Origin: Apostichopus japonicus
Taxonomy: Eukaryota > Echinodermata > Holothuroidea > Aspidochirotida > Stichopodidae
Direction: 5' to 3'
NCBI RefSeq assembly: GCF_037975245.1
Contig: NC_092581.1
Coordinates: forward strand, 5,423,501 to 5,487,500
Length of the DNA stretch: 64,000 nucleotides
This document shows, piece by piece, positions 36,401-48,823 of this stretch. The translations under genes and the position numbers were made by a program. Below the pieces are notes generated by a model. The model saw only the letters and a list, made by a program, of their open reading frames with translations, was not told the DNA's origin and ran no database searches. Position 1 is the stretch's first letter; the number at the start of each line of letters is the position of its first letter.

Positions 36401-39400
36401 ATTATTTAGTAGCACAAATGCTGCATTTATATGTAAGCTAGAGTTCATATGTTGGTCTAAAAATATGTGTAGGTTATATTAATCCAGATGGTACTTCAAT
36501 TAAACAAGAAAGTTTGGAATTATTTGCTAAAAGGTATTAGTATTAATTTCAAAGATAGTGGTTAGCCATGTATTTGCAAAAAGTAATATCATTGTGATCT
36601 ATTGTTTAATATTGACAATATTTGAATATCGTCAGTGCATGGTGGGAACATTACATATGCATGATCATCCTAGCAACACAACAAGTACTTTGTCGTTTAC
36701 GGGATGCAGTTTAGTGTTACTCCTTCAAATTAACCACTACAATTGGTATAAAGCAGGCTAAAGATGTCATTAGACAATAGCAATTAGCAAACTTGAATAT
36801 AGTACTGGCGTTGTAAAATATTTGACATTCAATTCTGTGACCAAATGTAGGTCAGTGGAACGTTAATGCAAAACAGCACATAAAAGACAAAAAATTGTTG
36901 AAATATACTCAACGCCAAAATTCACGTACATTTACAAGAGTACCGTTCTAGCGGGTTGAGGTATTTGCCATCTGGGCACGTACACTTGTATGTACCAGGT
37001 AAATCTAGACATCCATCTGAGCATTGGTTGTCCCACGCCAAGCATTCATTAACATCTGTTCAAACGAACGAGAAGAGAAATTCTAGCAACGTTCATCTAA
37101 TTAAAACAAAAACAACTATGAATACGTAATTATAAGAATCTACTAATGCAATCGTCAGAAAAGTAAATACATAACGCAGATAAGGTATAACTAACAGCTG
37201 GTGCACCTTTATGAACGATAATAAGTACAGTAACTCATCATGTTCATGAAAGATTACGTTCTGATGAGATGAGACTAAACTGCATCCAGCCCTCAATTAG
37301 TCGATCAAGCGAAGAAAAAATTGTCTTCTTACAATAAGCTATTCAATAACTGTAACATGAACATGTGCATGGATGTGTGCATGATAATCACAAGATTGGT
37401 GATCACATGGAGATCACATGGTGAGCACAAAAATTCAATTTTGTATGTAGAATGACGTCTGCACTCACCGAGTTGGCAGAGTGTTGCTGCACTTATCTCC
37501 AGAGAGATACACAGGTATAACTTCCATGGGGATCACATGGGGATCACATGGTGAGCATATATGGAGACCACATGATGAACACAGAATTTAAATTCAATGT
37601 TGTATGTAGAATGACGTCTGCACTCACGTAGTTGGCAGAGTGTTGCTGCACTCATCTCCAGAGAGTTACACAGGTATAAATCCCATGGGGATCACATGGA
37701 GATCACATGGAGACCACATGATGATCGCATGATGAACACAGAATTAAAATTCAATTTTGTATTTAGAACGATGTCTGCACTCACCTAGTTGACAGAGTGT
37801 TGCTGCACTTATCTCCAGAGAGTCACACGGGTATAATTCCCATTCCAAGTTACGTCGAGAATGGAGATATACACAAAACGTTTCGGACTCAACAAGATCT
37901 GGGATAGACGGGTTGCCAGTGAAACCTTGGAATATAGCAGGCGTCCCATCTTCCCAGATGAGAGAGGATGAGTTTGCGATGGCCGGGCTGGTTGCGGTAG
38001 TTAGTCCGATGCGATAATGAATGTAGTTTGGTAACTCTAGCGCAGAAAAGGCTCTGCTCATGAGATTCTGCAATTCCTCCGACTTGATAGATGCAGTATT
38101 GCTATTACTTTGAAATATATCTTGGCAGGCAGTCGGGGAGTTACTCATCACGGACAAATAACAACGTCCATCTATTTCTACAGTATTAGAACCGCACACG
38201 TTGCCAGAGTCTGGAAGAGAAATAATTCCAATATAAAGGGGTGAATAATAGGCTCCTTGGTAGTATGAGTAATCATCTTCAATGTCGGATAAATTAAGTT
38301 ATTTTCTTATTTTGTGCCAATTGTGTATAAACTACGCTGTCAACATGCTCGTCTCATCGGAACAACCTGATTTCACCTTTCAAGATGTATTAATTAGACT
38401 CGTGAAATTCAACCAAGAAATGTAATAAGTTGAGGCTTTTTTTAAGCAGTTTTGAAGCAACAATACAAGACTATCTAAGGAATAACCTTATTATGTGTTG
38501 GTATTAATGATCGATGCATTAATTAATGCCGCTCTGAATGAAGGTGCATTAATCATAAGGTGATCGCCCAGCTGTCAGTATTCTTCTCTCTCTAGCTACA
38601 CTAGACTACTAAATAGAGGGGGACCTCCCTCATTTTCCTGTTCGTTATAAGCAGGGATGAGCCTGGGGTAAAAAAAAAAATCATGGAACTTTGCAAAAAT
38701 TGCAATATATAGGCTCCAGTTTGCTTATGTTACAGTGTGTTAGGATAATAGTTTTTGTCCCCCTGCAGGTTGGATATCCATAGGTAATGAAAAACATGCG
38801 AACCACGGATCAAATGATACAACGCTGTTGTTAGAAATTCACGGTTATTGACAGGTGTAAATCTCGAGGTAGAAAAGAAATCACAGATATTCCGCGAAAA
38901 TCGCGGAAAAAGCTTATGCCTGTATAAGTCTGACCCATGTCAAATGGCCATATACTTGTGTAGTACATACCTTGATAGTTACATCCAAAGAGCTCCACCC
39001 TTACACACGATATTGAGGCTTTCCCATCCTCGAAGTGCCAGTATTCAATTTGCACTTGAGAAGCAATAAGTGGTCGATCGAGCTCATTGATAACGACGGA
39101 AGATGCATCAAAATTTGCTTCAAATTCCTGTGAGATTTGGACAATGATCGTTTTGAAGGATAAGCACACAGATGACAGGACAGTAAAGGCAGTTAAATAT
39201 AAACTGTGGTATAGAAACATTCTATATTCCAATGTCAATTATTTAACATTCATGAAAATGGTCGGTACGTAGATGGTTTGCATCATTTCTCATTTAACGA
39301 GTGATGTGACAATTTAGTTTCTCATCAGATGTACTAAGTTACATCGTCCTAATTCCGTCCCCGGGCCACCCCCCGTCCCAGCCCCCCCCTCCGGCCACTA

Positions 39401-42400
39401 TCAGTCTCATAATATACGAAGACGTCTATATGTTACTTGTGATGGTAATTCGAAGAATAAATTTACCTTAGCAGTGCCGTCTAAGTTTAAATATGTCTTC
39501 CAGCTAGTGTTTTCTCTATCTTGTCTTCGTCTGTACAACAGTCTGTAGCTTGTAGCATATGTAGCATGACTGGTACCTGTGCCTTGTGTTGCTATAGCAG
39601 TGATCACGTGGTCTTCCAGCAAGTCAATTGTTACGGTATCCGTTCTAAGGTCTTGGCCTTCCGAGCTAAACTGGAATGAAGCTAAGGGATTCCAGAAGAG
39701 CCGATATCCGCCATTTTGTTTACATACATTTGATTCGTCGATCTGGTTGCTCTGTATGTCTCCCGACTCCATACCTAACCTCTGGTAACACACTGAGAAG
39801 AAAAAAATATGTTTCAACAACAACGAAGAAATGAGGAGAGCTATGGGAGCTAGCTGCTGAGATAACTGAACTGCAATCGCATAGGTTCACGTACCTCTGT
39901 ACGGACAACCAAGTAGTTCGAATTTCATGCAAGCTTCTCGGTTCCAAGTCTTCGGATGGATGCGAAAATGTCGTAAATTAATTTCTCCCACTTTGATTCT
40001 ATGAGGACTTGTAGAATCTACATTACCAGTGAACATCTAATTGGAAAGAGAGAAAAGTTTGGTGATATGCTCGTGGTTGTTTGGATTCAACGATATGAAC
40101 ATTGGTTTAGATACTTCAAGTTATTAATAATTTGCACATAAGTTGAAAGATATACACAGTCGTCTCAAATTAGTCTGACAGTGCGCTGTGAAATTCCCCT
40201 GCTACCAAAGGACAAAGTATTATGATACATTGTGGTCTACAAACCAAAGACATTTAAAGACTGATCACCACAGCAATCTACTTATGTAGAAATACTGCAC
40301 TATAGTAGCACAGTATTGCTGTAACAGTCCCATCACGGCTATGCCTGTCTATAGAAAAACAGGCCTCAAATTCACCAGAGCACTAATAATCTGTAATTTG
40401 ATAGCATAATCTACCCAAAATACTGCCATTAAGATTCATCCTTGAGTGCACCTAATTAATTGACCAGTCACCTGTATGATTGTAAACACAAGTGTTCTAA
40501 TGGCCAGCACTACTTTGCTGTGTGTGAAGACAAGTTGAGCTTGACCACAAAAATAATACACTGCATGTTTAATCATGAATTAGCACAGAGGAGCATTCAG
40601 TATTGCCATAGCATTACTAACTCAGGTAGATATTCAACCTCCCCTGTTTTAAACCAACAGGGGACTCAGGTGGTATCTGCTATAGGCAGGAAAGATCGTA
40701 ATGCAGGAATGCTGTTAGAGCACAGTAATTTAGCACAGTCATCTTCCCTGCCTATACTGAGCAATTTATAAACTTGTCTTCACACACAGGAAAGTAGTGC
40801 TGGCTATTTAGAACACTTGTGTTTACAATCATACAGGTGACTAGTAAATCAATAATACTGGTCCCCTGCACACACCCCTTCTCCCCACTCCCTTTCCTGC
40901 ATATTAGATAATTAAAGGTAGTTTGAGAGGACATTATACTTCAGACCATAGCCTATCCAGAAATGATCGAAAGTAAATTCCTATCTGTTTTGCCTCTGGA
41001 ATGAAGACAACTATAAATGGTTGATAACTTCTCCAAGAGACAAGTTATACTTTCAAAATCTGTTAATCAGCATTGTCTCCACTCATATCTGAAATACAAC
41101 TAGTACTGTTAAGTAATTTCCAAACTCTCTCTTTCTCTCTGTCTACCTGTGTTATTTCCGAGTCCCCATCTCGTATCCAGTAAAAGTCACTCTCACTTGT
41201 GATCATTTCATCTGCTGAGTAGGACATCTGGAATGACGTTACCCATGATTCCTTATTCTTGCAGCCTTGAATAATAACATCACGTAAAACAGTAAGACGT
41301 TTATAGGATATCTGTAGAAAAAGGATAAAAAAATAATAAGTTACTCTTGCTAAATGTAAACGAGAATTGCGCATAAATTTAACAGTTAACAACCCAGAGA
41401 TCAATTGATGTGGATGTGAAATACCTTTGATTGTATTTGTACTAACAACCTGCCAATATGGGGGTGGGGAGGGGGGGAGGGTGTCATTCTAATAAACTGC
41501 CAACACATCGGGAGGGGGAAGGAACACGAGTTGGCTCTCATTACCCCTGATTATATAGTTCCTTCGAGGAAGATCATGATATCCGTCTGTAAGTATAGCA
41601 GAGTGTAGCGGTGACCATGTTGTTTATAGGCACAGCATTACTGAGCTATTACTTATGAAAGTGTATGTACACTCATATTATTCATCCCACTATTAGCATG
41701 TAGAGGTTTGGGGGAGGAGGATGATTACTGTTTGTCAGCTCTAAGTTTAATACGAATCTGTTCATTTCCAGACTACATCAGAATGATTCCACCCATCCAC
41801 TCCACCCACCCTTTAAAAAACGTCCCTACTGTTATGAAATAGTAATACTGCCTCTTTGATGTTCCTGGAACACTCCATCGAGAGACCGTACAGGCCCTTT
41901 AAATATTTATCTAGGTCGAGGATTCAGTTTTCCCACGAGAAGTTTTAACTATCTTATTGAATCATGTAACAGGGCCCTTTTCCCGAAATAGATTTGATGT
42001 GTCTGTGGAACATTCGAGAAGGTTCTTCTCACGTGGTATGGAAGTTTCCATAAAAAGGGGTGGAATCCAAACTCCCAACCAATCAGGGCAGATCAGTGCC
42101 TTTTGGACTAATTCTTATATCGTTAGTTAATGCAGGATGGGCAGGTTATTGGCTGCCTTCTGACTATGCGCAGTGGGATTTTCGGTAGAGTGATCTATAA
42201 AAGGCGGCATGGGCCCGCAAGTTCGTCACTTCTTCAAGTTGCGTAATTGACGGAGTCAGATCATTGTATTTTTAGTTTGTATGTTAACGGCAAAACTAAT
42301 CATTTTATTCAATTAGAGAATAGAATCGACAGAAGAAATTATACCGAATCACTAATCAAATCCTATCTTGTCAACTTGTTTTTCTGTGAACTCATTGTTT

Positions 42401-45400
42401 TCTTCTATCTTCCGTTCGAGACGTCTCCTGAAGAAGCATAAAATACGGCATCAAGATAACCCCAGTACATCTCTCTCGCGAGTCCCGATATGATTTTACG
42501 CTACAAGACCTGATCAGTTGGAGTAAACGACAAACCCAACCTCTTTCCCCAGCAAACTTTCCCCGGCCATCACCCCAACCTTGAATAGAGCTATGTATAT
42601 AACATGCAATCCAGCAACATCTGATGAGCCGGCCCAGTTAGTACATGATAAACTCTACCCATGCCAGCAATGGGAGGGAATTATAGCTAGGAGATTGAGT
42701 CTGCATGCAGGGAGGGAATGCATCACCTTAAGCCATGGTGCTGCATCGTCAGCAGCTGGGATCCATCCGACAGGTCGGAAGGCTTGTATTTGAAATAGCT
42801 GCAGTCGACTTTGGGTTGGAAGATGTTCCATGCTGAGAGCACTGGAGCCAGTAATACCCGAATCAGGAACCACCATGTTCATGATACCCAAGGATTCATC
42901 ACAATCTAGGAGACAAGAAGACCATAAAATGCACCAATGGATCCAACTTAGAAGGAACATGGGCGATGAAGAGGGGGGCCCACTTAATACCTTCATCTGA
43001 AATTTGTATTTTTGACAACAAAAATTAGATGCCAACATTATTTTGTTTAAATCGAGTTTGCTGCAAATTATAGCACATGCAGGTATTCTGTACCGTTTAT
43101 GCACGAGTTTGCTTTTGGTATAGTAAAGTTGGTATCTTCTTTTCTCAGGCAAAATCCTGGCTCCACCACTGAAAAGGAGATCTCTAAGATGTAGGTACGG
43201 GCAAGGCTTAGGGATAGACGATTTTCATCTTACCATGCCTTCAAAAATGATGTTCCGAGGCTGAGGAGTAGACTATTTTTGACTTACCCATGCCTTCAAA
43301 AATGATGTTCCAAGGATTTCCATAATGCTGGTTTGTCATACCATGTCATAGGTGGGGAGATCTAGCCCAAATCCACAGATGGGTGGAGAGACCTAGCTTA
43401 ATCCACACATGTATGGGATGGGAGACCAAGCTTAATCCACACATGTCTGGGAGGGGAGACCTAGCTTAATCCACACATGTCTGGGAGGGTAGACGCTTAA
43501 TCCACACATGTATGGGATGGGAGGCCTAGCTTAATCCACCCAAGTATGGGAGGGGGAGACCTAGCTTAATCCACACATGTATGGGTGGGGAAACCTACCT
43601 TAATCCAAACAGTGATACCATTGTCAAGACTGGTGTGTGTGAGTAACTTAACAGGAGGAGATAGTTAATATGATCCTAACAGAAAGCATATTTAATGGCG
43701 ACGTACCTCTGATCGAATCAGCAATGTTTGCAAATAGAATGGAATATTGATGAAATTTTGCTGTCTGAAAGCAGTGAGCATAACACGATTTTGCATAGTA
43801 AAAAACTAGTGTGTATATGTGTGTGTGTTGTGTACTGTTTCAGAAGTACAGCCTTTTGTTCAACATGCCAAAAAAGGTTAAAATCTCCTTGTCACTATGT
43901 CATAGAGATAATAACCAGACCCACTCCCCTCCACCGCATTCTCACCTGATAGGATATTGAATCAGTGGAAGAACCTAAGAATTTAGCAGAATGACTCCCC
44001 CTCCACCCTACCCTTACCCAATATTACAATTATCCTATATAGGATAATTGTAATATTGGAAAAACCAAACTAGCCCACCCATCCTTACCAGTGGCGAATC
44101 TACATTACGATCTTCACTGCCCCTAGCAAATACCACCCAAGGCCAAAAACAGGGGAGATTTGAATATCTACTCGAGTTGGTAATGCTAGCCATACTGAAT
44201 GCTCCTCAGTACAAATTCATGATTAAACACACAGTGTACTATTTCAGTGGTCAAGCCAAACTTGTCTTTACACACAGGAAAGTAGTGCTGGGCCATTAGA
44301 GCACTAATTGTATTTACAATCATACAGGTGGCTGGTCAACTAATTATGGTGCACTCAAGGATGAATCCTAATGACAGTACTTGAGGTAGTTTATGCTATC
44401 AAGTAACAAATAATTAATGCTCGAGTGAATTTGAGGACTGTTCTTCTGTGATATATTATAGTTATTATCTAATCGACCATTATTACTCACTGTATAATAT
44501 CACCTGTCATATGCCTGCGACCTACATACCAATAAGGTCAGTTTGTGACCCTTCCGGACTCCTGCTGAGTCTGCCTTATTTATATTATTATATAATATAA
44601 GATATGGATGAGGACAGTTGTTATATGGACTCACTCACCAAGGAAGACATGGAATAAATGGTTAACGTATACATTCGTTTCTAGTGTACTTATTTATTCA
44701 GGTTAATTACATTCATCCTACGATATTCTTACATTATATATACATAACATTTCAAGTGGACCTAACCTTTAATAAACCCTTCATATCCCCCCAAAAGATG
44801 CACCTCTCCCTAACCCTGCTTTGCCGCCGAATACGACGAACGTGGGGAGAAGTCTAACGCCCTTACCGTTATCGCGACATCCGATGACGTCAACCTTCAT
44901 CGCAACTCCGATGTGATACGAAACTGGGGTAATTCTGATGGTGCTGGCCCGAATAACGGGATGGAGAGGTATCAGCACTGAACAACGGGACTCCACGTTG
45001 GCCTTGAGAATCTACCGTCAGAAGAGGGAAATAAAATCATCGTCAGCTATATTTCTATCCACATGAAAATATCTTACTGACCATTGTTCTACTACGAATT
45101 ATAACACAAGACTTTATAAATAATTACAGAGTTACGAACGATTCTTGTTGAACTCACGTCGCTCTGTGAATATATATCGACGTGGCGATAGTTATGGACG
45201 TCAGATTCAATGGTGAGAGCTGAAACCCAGCCAAGACTTTCTTCAACACACCCAGAAACAACGATAGCTGAAATGAGGTACCGTTCCCCGAGATTTAGCT
45301 GTGAATGCAAAGCAGAAAACAAAAAAAATAGTTTATTCTGATACTAGAGGAGCAGGTAGGATCAGTGGCGGAGCGTCCATACAGTCAGGGGGGGCATTCG

Positions 45401-47990
45401 CCCCCCCCCCTTAAGAGACTCAAATGGACTGCTGGCGCCCTTTTCAGCTTTTTACCACTTTTTACTTATTCGTGATTATTGACTTTATTATTGCGCTCTC
45501 ATCTACTTATTGACATTTGTCACATATTGTTGGTGTAATTTTCTGACAAAATGCTCTAACGGTGGTCTTGTGATGAAGCGTATGCACTTTCAACACCCAT
45601 ACAAACTTCAGAGTTGTCACAAATGGCGATGACACCTATTTATTCTTCGTTTATCTGCAAATTAGCAAGGGCCGGAAAGGGTCATTTCCAGCGATCTAAA
45701 GGAGTATCTTGACTCAAAAAATTCTGTACGCTCCGCGCCAACCTATGGTGGCTCTCCGCTTAGATAGTGTCGAAAGCGCCCCTACAGACCAATCTGGCCC
45801 CCTCTGACCAATACCCCTAGCTCCACCACTGGGTAGGATGTGTCGGTTGATTGCTCGAAACTGAATACACTAAGTTTTGTTTCATAATATGGAAAATTCC
45901 CCAACTACATCTTCTGTCTCTAACTCATTTCTAGCTTTGATTTCTACACAACTCATGAATTTATCCATATCCTCAATGGGCCTCAGTGTATAAATGACTC
46001 TTTGTTTCAGCCAAACTGCTAAGTAAACCTTTCTTGTAATTTATGTATCTATAGAATTTCCACTTACCTCTTTATCGCAAAAATATAAGCAATTTCAATT
46101 CATAATTTCATAGCACACATATATTGATCTATTTGATATGAAAATGTTATGGAGGTGCTCGTTTGGATGAAATCGTTTAATATGTGATGAACATTCCTTC
46201 CATCCCATTACCCTTCCCATTCCCATACCACCCTTCCCTGCAACCATGTGCGAAGACATATGCATTATAATTTGATGGAATTATTTCTTGACATACGTAG
46301 AGCATCCCAGCTCCCCTACTTCCCCCTTCCCCTCCCCTTATTCTTCCTTCTCTCTCCCTCCTCTTTCCCCATCCCCCTCCCTCAGCCTGCTCCTCTTCCA
46401 TCATCCCTCCATCCCCCTCCCTCCTCTTCCATCATCCCCCTGCTCTTCCCTTATCCCTCTCCCCTTCCTCCATCCCCTCCCTCCTTTCCCAATTCCCCTC
46501 CCTCCCCCTGCTCCTCTTCCATTTATCCCTTTCCCTTCTCTTCCCTTATCCCTCTTCCTCCTCTTTCCCCACCCCCCCCCACTGCTCCTCTTTCCCCTAC
46601 CTCTCCCTCCCTCTCCTCACTTCCCTCCAAATATTGCTTTCACTTTTTGTTACTTTGTTTTGAATTGGTGTAATGTATGTATAGAGTAACAGTTGACAAT
46701 ATATTGCTGCTAACGAAAGTCAATACCAATCATATGAATAAGCATTAGGTCAAAGGTCATTACCTTCAGTTGGTGTCAGGTGCGCCTATACCTGTAAGTA
46801 ACAATTGACTGTAGTTATCTGACTACCAACAAGAGTCAACAACAATTGCATGAATATGCATTATATGCAAATGTTACATAAGAAACGGTGAAAGGTTGTG
46901 CGCCTACCTGTAACGGTTGACTATAATTATCTGGCATCCAACATGAGTCCAGGCCAAACTGGCTGTACTTGAGGGTGTTGTAAAGGTTACTGGTATCATT
47001 AATTCCTGATTCGATGTTCTCGACAAAGTCCGCTGACAATGTGACAGGGAGGGTACATTTCTCTGTGTACAGACAAGATAAGAATTACAAGCCAGAATTA
47101 GCCAAATGTTTACTCCAATAGATATTTGTAAGATCTGTATACAAGATTTTATGCACATTTTCTCCGCTACAAAATATTAATAAATATTCATGCCAATTGC
47201 CAAAACTAGAGAGCTATATGGATATAAAACACATGCAGCTGAAGTAGAATCTTTATGAATTAAAGCATGCATGCAGTTGAAATTTTCTTTTCTCCTCTTT
47301 TATTTTAACAATTTTATTTTTAACAATTTCAAATAAATAATTTTTCTTTGAAAAGTGGAAAATGTACACACTCCATCCTACACACATAATAAGATGGAAA
47401 AACAACCTACCTGGCAGTTTATCATTGTAGAATGGTTCACACTCTATCATTGGAACAAGAAAAAAAAGAAAGGATTATTGATGAATATTCATATCAGAGA
47501 TATCATATCATAAAATTTTACTCTCATGTCATACTTTAGAGCGCTAGTATTGATAGTTATGAGCAGCGTGAAGATGTCGTTTCTATTGGATAAAGGGAAC
47601 TGGTTAACGCACTGGTAACAGATGCCTTTAGGAGCGAGTCAAGAATGTACATGAGTATATCTTTAACAGACTAACTTTGAAAAGCACGTACTCCACATTT
47701 ACCTGTGTCGATTCTTACGAAGAGATCATATCTTTGGGATGGTTCTAGCGAGCCCAACACTCCCTTATTGTTTGGAGTGGCAACTGACCATCTACAGAAA
47801 GGACCCTGGTCTGGCGAGGTCACTCGATCAAACCTTTCAAGAAAGAATTAGGGAACATCATCTTTGGATCATCCACAAGAAAAAAAAAAAGAAGAATTCG
47901 GCAATAAATGAAAACACTTGAGCTTCAGTATTTAAACAGTACTTTTGCCACTGGGTTAATATAAGCAATGAGAATAACAATACATCTACT

Positions 47991-48029
<39 letters not shown>

Positions 48030-48304
48030 GAATAACGGAAAAAACTGTTAAACAACTATGCTGAATTTAGAAAAAGGCTGGATCTCGAGTGAGATACAAT
48101 AATTAAATTAGGTAAGTGATTGGAAGTAAAACAGCCAATGTTTGGTTTTTGCATAGCTTTCCAGCAAAACTAGCTCTTCTTCAGTGCATGATCACCGAAA
48201 GTGACAAGGAGTAGCACGAATTGAAACTATTTTATAAAGAAGATTGTCGGCATGGTTGTAAAGCACTTTACAACTTTACAACCATGCCGATCTATATATA
48301 CATT

Positions 48305-48338
<34 letters not shown>

Positions 48339-48682
48339 GATATATATATATACATATATAGTAAATCAAAAAAAAATAACACACCAGAAAAATACCACTT
48401 CACGACCCGTTTCGACCTTTTGGGACTCATCAAGGGAAGGTAGGAATCGAACCCCGGATCTTCGTGTCACGAACCTAAGTCCGTACCACTCAACCTCAGT
48501 GATTCTACTGATGTGTTAAAGCGTATAAATTGACTTTGACTAACTGTCATTAAGGGCGTATTACCCAAGTACTATGATTGTACAGAATGCACCCCTGGCG
48601 CTTTGAGTCTAACAATTTTTCAAAGTGCCAGGGGTGCATTCTGTACCATCATATTTCTGTCATACCACTTTCACATTCAATT

Positions 48683-48760
<78 letters not shown>

Positions 48761-48792
48761 CATATGGATATATATATATACATATATATATA

Positions 48793-48823
<31 letters not shown>

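Noticed and set aside
42247-42441. 64-codon frame just after the heat-shock-like promoter
   Set aside because: Short, no recognisable motif, and no similarity to heat-shock proteins; not enough to call a gene.
46248-46689. Pro/Ser/Leu-rich plus-strand frames
   Set aside because: Low-complexity C/T tract open in several frames, with no domain or splice support.
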